Positions 24,201 to 35,122 of a DNA stretch of 64,000 nt are shown here, in pieces. Position 1 is the first letter of the stretch, and each line of letters opens with the position of its first letter. The translations under genes were made by a program, and so were the position numbers. This stretch comes from Rhizophagus clarus (lineage: Eukaryota; Glomeromycota; Glomeromycetes; Glomerales; Glomeraceae). The stretch is from assembly GCA_015698045.1 (NCBI GenBank), contig BLAL01000030.1:1612001-1676000 (forward strand), in the 5' to 3' direction. The notes beneath the pieces were generated by a model. It was not told the origin of the DNA, made no database searches, and saw only the letters and a list, made by a program, of their open reading frames with translations.

Positions 24201-24480
24201 TTTTTAAGTATTTATTAAAGTTAATTTTAGCAGTTTTATTAATTTTTATATATTAAAATTCCTTAATTTTAATAAGTAATCTTATTTATAATAAAAAATA
24301 TTTTGAAAAAATTATAATACTTTTTATAAACTGGCTAAATTAAACTAAACTAAATTTTTAAATTAATTTAACTTATTTGTATTTTTTAAATTATTGTGGT
24401 TTTCAAAAAAAATAATCTGCATAAAATCTATAATAAAAATTTTATGAATACAAAAGACATAAAAATATAAAATACAAACA
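21261..24480. other. AT-rich transposon-graveyard stretch
   Basis: About 3.2 kb of very AT-rich sequence with homopolymer runs. Somewhat less AT-rich parts at 22600-23280 may be remnants of old insertions, but no frame, ends or family could be recognised. Confidence 0.4.
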
Positions 24481-24490
24481 AAATCTAGCT

Positions 24491-25718
24491 AAAGTTGCTT
24501 GCCGAAACTAGGGAGTTTTGGCATGTTAAAACTGCGAAACTGCCAAAACTAGGTTTCAGCAAGCACCTAAAAATGCCAAAATGCCAAAACTGCTAAAACT
24601 GCCAAAATTGTTTCAGCATTTCAGCGTAGTATATCATATGATATACATATAGTTTTAGCATCAGCAGTTCACAGATCAAATCAGAATTACAATTTTTTTT
24701 TTATAGGTATTGACAGATGAATTACTATACACGAACTGGACTTTAGTAAAAGGTAAATTGGGAAGGGGAGTTTCAAGTTTATTTTTTTTTAGTAATATTT
24801 ATTAATGTTACTTTTTTTCTTTTATAGGTATTACCAGATAAATTACTATACACGAACTGGACATTAATGAAAGGTAAATGGGAAAGAGGGAGTTTCATGT
24901 TTTTCTTTAGTAACATTACTAATATTACTTTTTTTCTTTTATTGTAGAAACGCTAAATGTATTATTATATACGAACTGGATATTAATGAAAGTAAATGGG
25001 GAAAGGAAAGTTTTGTGTTTTTCTTTAGTAACGTTACTAATGTTACTTTTTTTCTTTTATTGTAGGAACGCCAGACATATTACTATACATGAATTGGATA
25101 TTAATGAAAGTAAATGGGGAAGAGGAGTTTTGTATTTTTCTTTAGTAACGTTACTAATGTTACTTTTTTTTTTTATTGTAAGAATAACAGACATATTACT
25201 ATATATGAACTGGATATTAATGAAAGATAAATGGAAAAGGTGAAGTTTTGTGTTTTTCTTTAGTAACGTTACTAACATTACTTTTTTTTTATTGTAGGAA
25301 TACTAGACATATTGCTATATATGAACCAGTCTTTGAAAAGGTAAATGGAGGAAGATTTGTGTTTTTTTAATAATGTTTTTAATGTTAATTTTTTCTTTTA
25401 TTGTAGATATTGCTGGATGAATTATACAAACTGGTCTTTAAGTAAAAGGTAATGAGGAAGTTTCTTTTTATTTGTTTATTTTTTATTTACGTTTTAATAA
25501 TATTTTTTTCTTTTTCTTGTAGGTTCTTATGCGAAACTATGCCAAAACATTATTGATTATTAATATCAGCTACACCAAAACTATGGTAAAATGCCAAAAT
25601 ACTAAAATAATTTTGGCAGTTTTGGCAGTTTTAACATTTCAGCATTTTGGCATTTTGGCACTATGTAAGGAGTTTCAACTTTTGGCATTGGGCCAAAAGA
25701 GTTTTGGCAGGCAACTTT
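24491..25718 (+). mobile_element. 1.23-kb inverted-ended element with 10-bp target duplication and internal tandem array
   Basis: Both flanks carry AAATCTAGCT (24481-24490 and 25719-25728), a clean 10-bp target duplication. The ends are AAAGTTGCTTGCCGAAACT on the left and, inverted, AAAGTTGCCTGCCAAAACT on the right, each followed by runs of TGCCAAAA/GCTAAAAC/TTTCAGCATT motifs (24500-24660 and 25540-25710). The size of the duplication suits a MULE-class element. No transposase frame is present. The centre is a tandem array of eight units described in the next entry. Confidence 0.85.
24700..25530 (+). repeat. Tandem array of intron/exon-like units, about 118 bp each
   Basis: Eight acceptor-like sites end at 24706, 24827, 24947, 25065, 25182, 25297, 25406 and 25522 (spacing 109-121 bp). 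Most units read: branch-like TTACTAAT or TTACTAAC, T-rich tract, TTTTATTGTAG, a block of about 44-46 bp (CAGATAAATTACTATACACG), then donor-like GTAAATGG. A GTAACGTTAC palindrome recurs before the branch-like site in several units. No long frame is shared between units, so the conserved part is the splice-signal layout rather than a peptide. Confidence 0.85.
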
Positions 25719-25815
25719 AAATCTAGCTAATAAAATTAATAAATTTTGATTATATGTCCACATTTTTTAATAAAAAAAATTTTTTTATTATAATTTATTT
25801 TTTAATTCTAAAGTA

Positions 25816-25995
25816 TAGATGCTACTCAAATTATTTTAAGTAAATCCCAAATTAATTTGTACATTTTAACAGTCATAATTCCCAAATCCCAAATGTATAA
25901 ATTACAAAATTTATATATATAATTTGTAAATTAATTTGGATTTGTACATTTGGACTGCCATAATTCCAAATTATTTTGGATTTGGATGACATCTA
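25816..25995. mobile_element. TA-flanked MITE, 180 bp
   Basis: Imperfect long hairpin: left TAGATGCTACTCAAAT, right inverted TAGATGTCATCCAAAT, with a TA dinucleotide on each side. The inner arms also pair (AAATTAATTTGTAC and its inverted mate). TA targeting suits a mariner-type MITE. Confidence 0.65.
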
Positions 25996-26899
25996 TATTT
26001 CAAAATTAAATATAATTAAATATAATTAAATAAAATTATAATACAAGATATTTTTAATATTTAAATATATATTATTTGTATTAAAGGTAATCTAAAATTA
26101 TAATAAATAATGATTTTTAATATAAATAATTAAAATCAAAATAAAAATAAAACAATAATTATAAAGCTTTGAAAATCTTTATAAAATAATAATAAATATA
26201 ATAATAAAAATTAAATTTACTTATCAAAATAAAGTTGTAATCACAGTATATTCATTTGTATTTGTTTGTAATTGCTTATAATCATGTGTAATTATTACTG
26301 GTCAAAATCAATTCTATTAAATACTATATATCAGAGACTTATATATTGGTGGCTAATCATATAAATATCGGGTATTTTTACATATCAGATATCCAATTTA
26401 TTACACTTCAAAATATGCCTAATTACCAAGATCTGATATCTAAATTATTGGTCACTGATATGTTATTTAATATATATCAGGCACAGTTCTATCTTATACA
26501 TATCAAATACCTGATATGTGATACAAATTTTAATATGTTAGATTTCTTGTATAATGTATTAAGAAATTTTTTAGAATTTACTTTTTTTATAGATTTTTCT
26601 TTTTAGAAATTTTTAATTTGTTTAATATAGTTAAAAAATTTTTTTGTCTTATTTATTGAATATATTATTAAGTTTATAAATTTTTTGTAAAGTGTTTAAA
26701 AGTATAATTATTATTATTAATATTTTTATTTTATTATGTATTTTATTACAATAAATTAATAAAAAAGTTATAATCATTTATATTACAAGTTTAAGAAAAA
26801 TTTGCTCAAACTTTTCTTAATTGTGATCATGTTAAGATTAAGAGGAACAAGGGAAACTGTAATCTAAAATAAATAAAAAAATGGTAAAACTGTTTCTTT

Positions 26900-28900
26900 A
26901 ATATTCAAAAAATATCTTTTCCTCACTCCTTATATTTCAAGTCTGATTTGTGAAAAAAATAAAAAAAAAAACATTAGTAACATTTTTTTAATATTAAAAA
27001 AAAATTCCTCACCTTTTCTAATTTACATTCTCAAGTTCAGTTCATTTAAAAAAACCAGCAAACTAAAAAAATAAAGGAAGAAATATTAGTAATGTTTCTT
27101 TAATATCATATCCGCCAATTTTCAGAATTAATAAAATTAGCCTAAATTAAGGAATTTGATGATAATTATATAAAAATTAAGTTAAATAAGTTTCACAAAA
27201 AGGATCACTCTTGTGCTACATGATTATATGACACAAATATCGAGAAATTACTTTAACAAAAGTAGCGTTAAAAAATTTTTTTCTTTCGTAAACTCCATAT
27301 TAAACTTCCTATCAACTTCCCCATCAAACTTTTCCACCAGTTTTTACATTATGTAAGTTGAGAATTTTGGCAAGTATATTAGTAGTTATTTTACATTAAA
27401 TATAACTTGGAGCTATTTTTTTATTTTTTTTCAATAGTTTATAAAAAAAAATTTATTTAGGCAGCAAAATTATTCAAAAATAATCTTTCAATAAATAAAT
27501 AATTCTAAGATTAATAACGATGTTTTAGTGAATTTAAATTATATATTGATTAGTTTATTTAATTAAAATCTATTTGATATTCGTTATTAATTATTTTTCA
27601 ATCAATTTTTTTTCGTTAAATCATTATTCTGGTGTTTATTCTTACTTTTTTTTTTAAATAAACTAATTTTATAATATTTTTATTCCTTTTTTTAGAAATT
27701 TCTTCTACTGGTTTCAGGTTAAAGAGGTAAATTTTTTTGGAAAAGGTCTTAAAAGTTTTTTTAAGTATTTTTTGGCTTATTTTTTCTTATGTAGGGATGG
27801 TTTTGATCAATTTTAATCGGTACTGCGCCACATAATTGATGATCGGCAAATTCCTCAAATCGGCGTATATGTTAAAAAAAATTACTATCCTTTCCAACTT
27901 ACATTTCCCAAATCTGGTTTGTTTAAGAAATCTGATAACCTAAATTAATATTAAAAAAAATTTCCCATCCTTTTTAATTTACAATTTCAAATCTGGTTCG
28001 TTTAAAAAGGCCAGTAACCTAAAAAAAATAAAAAAAGAAATATTAGTAATGTTTCTTTAATATTAAAAAAAATTTCTCATCTTTTTAACTTATAATTTTA
28101 AGTTTGATTTGTCCAAGAAAGTGGCAACCTAAAAAAAATAAAGAAAGAAATGTTAGTAACATTTTTTTTATATTAAAAAAAATTACCACCCTTTCTAACT
28201 TACATTTTTCAAGTTCAGTTCATTCAAGAAGTTCAGCAACCTAAATAAAATAAAGAAAGAAATGTTAGTAACATTTCTTTAATATTAAAAAAAATCTTTC
28301 ACTTTTTCTAACTTACATTTTCAAGTCTGATTTATCCAAAAAAACTAGTAACCTAAAAAATAAAGAAAAAAACGTTAGTAACATTTTTTTAATATTAAAA
28401 AAAATTTTCCATTCTTTTTAACTTACATTTTCAAGTTTAGTTTGTCCAAAAAATCTGGTAACCTAAAAAAATAAAGAAAGGAATATTAGTAACGTTTCTT
28501 TAATATTAAAAAAAATCTTTCATCCTTTTTAATTTACATTTTTCAAGTCTGATTCATCTAAGAAAGTTGGCAATCTAAAAAAAAATAAAGAAATGTTAGT
28601 AATATTTTTTTAATATTAAAAAAAAACTATCCCATCTCTTTCAACTTACATTTTAAGTCTGGGAATCTGGCAACTTAAAAAAAAATAAAAAAAAATTATG
28701 GTTTAAAAAACTGTAAAAATAGATTAATCATGATAAACAATGATCATTAAATTAAATTAAAATGCTAAAACTATTGCATGTTATATGCTGAAATGCTAAA
28801 AGGTTTTAGCAATTTTGATATTTCAGCATTTAAAATGATTTTATGAAACTAGTTTTAATAGTTTTATATATGCCATTTTGCCAAAATTCAGGCAACCTTA
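26900..28900 (-). repeat. Second intron/exon-like tandem array, inverse orientation, with one terminal segment
   Basis: On the minus strand, units of about 110-112 bp read TTACTAACATTTC, T-rich tract, TTTAG, then GTTGC and about 40 bp (GAACTGAACTTGAAAAAT in one copy), then GTAAGTTAG. Acceptor-like sites lie near 28675, 28576, 28464, 28354, 28242, 28130, 28020, 27941 and 27064. Segment 28735-28900 has GCTAAAAC/TTTCAGCATT/TTGCCAAAATTC motifs and ends AAGGTTGCC when inverted, matching the ends of the 24491-25718 element. The opposite end was not found, so this copy looks truncated. Confidence 0.75.
27107..27871. mobile_element. 765-bp insertion inside the second array
   Basis: Array units are about 112 bp, but the gap between acceptor-like sites 27064 and 27941 is 877 bp, leaving 765 bp of foreign sequence. 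Its ends match as inverted repeats: CATATCCGCCAATTTTC and, inverted, CATATACGCCGATTTGAGG. No transposase frame was recognised and no target duplication is clear. Confidence 0.6.
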
Positions 28901-29751
28901 TTTTTAATAGAGAAATTTCTCTGAGATTATTTGAAAAATTGTTTTTGAGAATTCTTTAATCTAATTTATCAAATATTGTAATTATTCTATTGTTTTAAAA
29001 AAAATTAAAATAATTTAAATAATAAAAAATTACAGATCTATAATTGCAATTTACATATTTAATAATTAAACAATTACAGATTTACAATACAATTTACAAA
29101 GATCTTGAACAATTGAGTTAAACACAAGTTGAACACAAGTTTAATTCAAGTTCGTAAGTGAATAATTTAAATTTAAAATAAAATAGCCAAACTTAACAAA
29201 AAAGTTGGTAATGTTATAATGAAATTGTTAGTAAATTTACATTAATCATCTTTAATTAGATTTAAAAACTCTGATAAATTTAATATAATCAATGATATTG
29301 TAATAATTTTATTAACATAAGTTAGGCACAAATCCAATCATAACTTTAGTTAACTTATGCACAATAGGTGACTGATAGGTGACTGATTTGTGACTGTTAG
29401 TAGAACTTAGAAGCATGTTACATTGTATTGCTTTATCAATAAATAATTGATCATAAAATATTATAATATTAAAGATGATTTTTACTTTACAAAAAAAAAA
29501 AAAATAAAAATTTGCAGTATAATTAGTATATATAAATTGAATAATTACTAAATAATAAATAAAATTTGATAATTTTATTGATCATATGATTGCATAAATT
29601 ATTTATTTATCTTCATATTTTTTTCTTTTTTTTTACTAAAAAATTTTTTCTTTTTTTAAATATTTTATAAAGGTATTTTTTATTGAAATTTTTTTTCTAT
29701 TATCACATTATTCTTAATACTCTTATTAATATATTTTTCTAATATACATTA

Positions 29752-31219
29752 CTTAGACAAAAGTAGCGGTCCCCATTTTTTGGCATAGTTTTTAAAAATG
29801 TACATAATAATTTAAGCTAAAATTTTAACATGTGATAGTTTATAATCTATATAAATAATAATATGAGAACTCGTCAGTAGAAAAAAGTGAAATCTCTTTT
29901 TTGGTCAAAATTTAAATAAATGGACTACTTTACTGATCTCAATAATGTAAAAAAAAATTAGCTTAATAACTAAAATTAGTAAAAAAAAGTGATTTTCTTC
30001 TTTTTTACTGATAAACTCCCATATAATTATTACTTTATTTGTAAACAAACATTAAATGTGATCAATAAAATAGGATTTTGTATTACTTTGCAAAATATTT
30101 GATTTAACAGAAGCTAAATACAACCAAATTATTAGTCTTTTTAAAGGTGGTGTCACAACAAAATATATTATTTTAATACTTGGCTTTCCTAAAACAATAG
30201 TTCTCTAAACTATTCAGATATTTTGTGAAGGAAAAAATCTTAAAACTCAGCCAAGAAGTGGTCATCCTAAACTTTTAAACAATGAACACCAAAAAATATT
30301 AAAAAAAATTGTCAAAACAAATAATTAATAATCAGCTGAACAAATAAAAAATAAATTTGAAAAGAAAGCTGAAATGCAAATTTTTACTAAGACTATAAGG
30401 CGAAATTTGCATGAACTTAATATTTTTTCTTATATTTTAGTGTTCAAATCTCTTCTTAGTGATAAATAACGAGAAAATTGTTTAAATTGGTATATTGAAA
30501 GAAAAGACTGGCCTATTAGCAAATGGAAGTCAATTATTTGGAGTGATGAAAACCATTTCACAATATTTAAAAATGATGGATCAGGTCGTATTTGAAGGGC
30601 TTCTGAAACAAGATTTAATATTAAAAATATAGTTCCTTCAGTAAAGCATGATGGTAAAGGTGTAATGATATAGTGGTTGTTTTTTAGGAAAGAGATTAGA
30701 ATCACTTATAAAGGTTAATCAAAAAATAAACCACAGGGACTATATTCAAATTCTTGAATCCTATTTGCTTTTATTTATTAATAAGAATTATAATGAACGG
30801 CGTTATTTATTCCAAGATGATAACACTTCCATTTATACTGCTAAAAATGTTAAAAAGTAGATAGAAACAAAGTCAAAATTTTGGAAAATTGGCCAAGTCA
30901 GTCACCTGACTTGAATCCTATCAAGCACCTGTGATCAGAGCTGAAGAGGCACATTAGAAAATATCCTAATCCTACAAAAAATGTGAAGAAATTGAAACAT
31001 GCTTTATATGAAGAATGGAACAATATTCCTAATAATACGTTAATAAATTTAATTGAAAGTATACCATGCAGAATTAAGGCATATATTAAGAATAATGGCT
31101 GGCCAACTAAATATTATTTTTCTATATGGTTAATTAATAATAATTAAAATTTTGATCCCACTTATTATGTACATTTTTGAGCAATTAATAAAAGTTGAGG
31201 TCTGCTACTTTTGTCCAAG
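29752..31219 (+). mobile_element. Tc1-type DNA transposon, decayed
   Basis: Inverted ends CTTAGACAAAAGTAGCGG and (inverted) CTTGGACAAAAGTAGCAG with TA on both sides (29750-29751 and 31220-31221); 1,468 bp. The interior codes for a broken Tc1 transposase. It lies inside the 26297-32525 structure. Confidence 0.85.
30098..31146 (+). pseudogene. Tc1 transposase, broken copy
   Basis: An HTH-like start (FKGGVTTKYIILILGFPK, QPRSGHPKLL) is followed by the DDE domain: WSDENHFTIF for the first Asp, FQDDNTSIYTAKNV for the second, SPDLNPIKHL for the third acidic region, then YEEWNNIPN and a C-terminal NNGWPTKYY. At least two frameshifts (near 30680 and 30885) and several stops are present. Stops replace apparent Trp at GRI-stop-RAS and HL-stop-SEL (TGA) and at KK-stop-IET and VMI-stop-W (TAG), while DWPISKWKSIIW keeps TGG. 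Not functional as it stands. Confidence 0.85.
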
Positions 31220-32525
31220 TAGTATATTTCTTTTTTTCACTAATGTTTTAACTAATAACATTCTACTATTAATTTTTTTTACTTGTCTGTGTAAACAAAT
31301 AGAAAATATATTATTTATCTAAGAATAAATACAAAGGTATGAAATTTTTTTTCTCATTATATTAGTCTTATCATTCTTATTAATATATTTTTCTAATGTA
31401 TTTCCTTCTATTAATGTTTTTACTAATAATATTCTACTATTAAATATTTTGTTCCTTTTCTTTTACTAATACTTTTACTAATACTTCTACTAATATTAAC
31501 ACTAACATTAATATTTATACTTTATATCTTTTCATTGATATTTCTTTTTTATTTTTACTAACTTTTATATTAATATTAATATTAATACTATAACGTAAAA
31601 AAAATTTTTATTAATATTTTTTTCTTTTACTAATACTTAGTGAATTTTTTTTTATAATATTTTTTGTATAATTTTTTTATTATTAATTAAAATAAATAAA
31701 ACTTTTATATAATTAAATGAATTAAATTACTTTAAATTACATGTATTTAAATTATAAAATTTATTAATATTAATATTATTAAATCAACAATCTAATGCTA
31801 TAATCTGATATGTGTGAAAATTATGTCTGATATGTGCCTATTAATATTTAGGTTTGATTAGTAAATTATAAATATCTGATATATTTTTATTACATATAGA
31901 ATACATATCAGGTATATATAGGATACTTATTAGTAGTATCTGATAAGTGTATAATATTTGTCTAATATTTATTATAATAATATCAGGAGGATCCCAAACT
32001 ATATATAAATAGATCAGGGGTTGAGTTTGCTTATTGATCATATAAAATTTTTAAAAAGTTGCTTATTTTAGAGGTATTTTTGAAAATTTCATATCCTACA
32101 TACCCTTGTATTTAAAAAATCTACTAATTGAATTTTGATAAAATTTATATCATTAGATTCGCTTCAATGAGATAAATTTAATAGTATAAATTTTATTTTG
32201 ATAGCATTAATATTGACCAAGATATTCTAAATTAAAAATTTTACTATATATTATATTTGACCTAAATGAGAGATATTTGGGGTCCTATATCAGGTACCCA
32301 ATATATTTATAATATATGACTGATATATGACTGATATCTAATTACCTGATATATATGAGATATGTATAACTTTTTTATACTATATATTACTATTTTTTTG
32401 CATCTGACAGGTATATATCAGATACCAATATGTGTGAAATTATTAAATATCATACATATATCTTACATATATCTCACACATATTAGGTATCTAATATATA
32501 CCCAATAGTATTGATTTTGACCAGT

Positions 32526-35122
32526 GTACAGTATAATCACAAAGTATAATTTGATATAAAATATAAAAAATATATGAAACTTATTACATAAAGTTATAAA
32601 GTTCTGTTCTTGGTATAAATAAAAAAAAATTTATATGTTAAAAAAGAAGAAAAAATTTTTTATTATTACTGTTCATCATGCTATTCAAAAATAAAAATAA
32701 ATTTTAAATTTTAATTTTAGTAAATTTTATGCAGATTACTTTTTACAAACTTATTTTAAGTTAAATTAATATATAAATTAATTTAATGAATTTAACTAAT
32801 TTAATTAATCCAGTTTTATTAATTTAATTAATTAATTAAGTCAGTTTATAAGCTAATTTGCAGGCTGATTTATAAGTTAATTTATAGATTTAAAATTAAT
32901 AGACAGTTATAATATTGGTAAAATTTTTGTAAAATTTTATAAGAAAATTATATATCTTTATACATTAATGTTATACAAAGTAAAAGTATGCTTAAAGTAA
33001 AATTATATATTGCTATAAAACCAGAATTATTAAATTAATAGGGTTATATTTTGGTATAATTTTATAAGTCAGTTAGCTTATAGAAAACTTTAAAAAAATT
33101 AGTTTAAAAACCATTTAAAGAATCAGAAAATTAAAAATTATAAAAAAGGGTATAATTATTTTATTATTTAAATAGAATATTTCTTAAAATTCATACTTAA
33201 ATAATTAATATTAAAAAGCAAAATTTTTTATTTTGTAAGATTATATTGTGCTATCATTACATTTCCTCTATTATATAAAGTTACAGTGATTTTCCATTTA
33301 AAAAAAAGATATATTTGCAAAGAAATTTTTAGAATAACTTTATTTTTCTAAAATTAAGTAAGAAATGAATTTTCAGTAAAATTAATAAAGAAAAATTAAA
33401 AGTTAAAATTTAAAAGTATATATAATGTTTAAATGATTTAAAATGTAATATTTTTTTTATATTAATTCTACTTTCTTTAGTCGAATTTTCCTTTAGGTTT
33501 ATATATTACTTTTACCGTTTTCCCTTGCTGGGCCGCATCTGTACTAACCATTAGATCTTTCATGAGTGCGCTACTAATTAGGGTTCATACCCGGTTACCT
33601 TGTAGCATGATCTTTAAACGAAAAAAATACTTGTAATTGACGAAGGATCATTTAGGAGCTATTCCCATGAGGTTATAAAGATTTACGAAGTGTGACATTT
33701 TTCTAAAATGTTCAAAAAGACAAAAATAGTAAAATCTGATAACAATATAAACGCTTTACATATATCATGTTTTAATGATTTAGTGATTTTTAATGTAAAA
33801 TTATTATAATTTACGGAACAACTAGAATTCCAAGAGAAATTTTAGAAATTCGATAATTAGAAATTTGTTCCGACAAAAGTAATCCATGTACTGTATATTT
33901 TTTAATTAGTTATGCAAGTAGATAGTCATGTAATACAGATCAAGAATAATACTTTCATTTATTTTCCGACTTGCATAAAAAAAAGGCCCTGAAATCATTA
34001 CACTATTATCACCCCAATTTGCTAGCTGCATCACTGATTACGTTAAACTTAGATTTAGGTTTCCAATTAATAATGAAACGTTTTCAACTTTTTGATCCAT
34101 AAAATTGGATTACATTATTCGTTAAGAAAAAAGCAATTAAAAGTAATTAATTTAACTTTTAAGCCGTGTTTGTATATCGCATTAGAATTAATGACCAATA
34201 TAACGTTAATATAATGTATAATTCTCTTTTCTTAAGTTTTTATGCAAAGTAACAAAAGGTGGTATGCAATTGATCTTAAAAATTGATTATCAATGATTTT
34301 CAGTGTACATCTTTAAAATGTAAGTGACAATGAAATCTGGTGACATTTATAAAATTAAAAATATTAAAAAAGATTTTTTCGACATTTTTACTGAATTTAA
34401 ACGATTTTGATTTGACAAGGTATAATAAAAATGCTAAAAAAAAAAAGTGTTTCACAAAGCTCACGCATTCGGCTGTGTAATTGTTTTACATTTGTGAAAA
34501 AATGAAAAAATGGATATCCAAATATCACTCCAACCCAAAATTTGATCGTCACTTATTCGATATACGCGAAATCTTTTGATAAACTCCGGAAAAAAAAAAA
34601 AAAAAATAAGTTACCCAACCTTTGGAAGCCGAATAAATAAAATTTAATTTACAATGTTTCATTTTGGGAAACAAATGCTATAAAAAATACAAGGAAATTT
34701 TCCATGGTACGTTTTACAGCATTTATACTTATTAAGAAAACGGAGATGATGCAATGACGCAATGAAACTATTTTTTTTTTTCTGGAAACTGTTTGTTTTC
34801 CCGTTTTGGAAATTTTAACGAATAAAAGTGATGGTTCCGATTTTACAATGAGTTGTTGGAGTGATTTGTCTCCTTTTATTTGAATTCTTTGTCTTTTTTT
34901 TTGCAGATAGTATGTAAGGTGATTATTCTTGATTGGTTGATATGAACATAAAATGTAGGATCACAAGGTCATGGAAAATTTTTGGGGTATCTCTAAATTC
35001 AGGGTTTTTTGATTTTATTATAAATGTGACATCAATATTCACACAATCTGGGACTTCAAAAAACAATTGTTTGTTTTCTAGGTGACTTTTGCGAACGGCC
35101 TCAACACACTACTTTCACACAA
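32526..35122. other. Transition from AT-rich block to gene island
   Basis: AT-rich to about 33480, then markedly more balanced sequence to the start codon at 35123. The later part may hold the 5' UTR and promoter of the next gene (a TTTTTTTTTGCAG acceptor-like site near 34905). No coding feature was recognised. Confidence 0.4.

Larger units (their letters stand above)
26297..32525. mobile_element. Possible 6.2-kb inverted-ended element carrying later insertions
   Basis: Left end ACTGGTCAAAATCAATTCTA and inverted right end ACTGGTCAAAATCAATACTA match over about 22 bp. Both subterminal zones (26300-26560 and 31800-32510) are rich in CTGATAT/ATATCAGG motifs in both orientations, as expected for transposase-binding sites. 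No target duplication could be fixed. The interior holds the array at 26900-28690, its terminal segment to 28900 and a Tc1 element; no transposase of its own was recognised. Confidence 0.5.

Noticed and set aside
24986-25243. 85-aa frame within the first array
   Set aside because: It only spans two array units by chance; the frame is not kept in the other units and reads across T-rich tracts.
24700-25530. CRISPR-like array
   Set aside because: Units are about 118 bp, similar along their whole length and diverged; there are no short identical repeats with unique spacers and no cas-like gene.
33500-33640. Possible tRNA or SINE head around GGGTTCATACCC
   Set aside because: The B-box-like string is there, but no matching A box, arms or acceptor pairing could be drawn.
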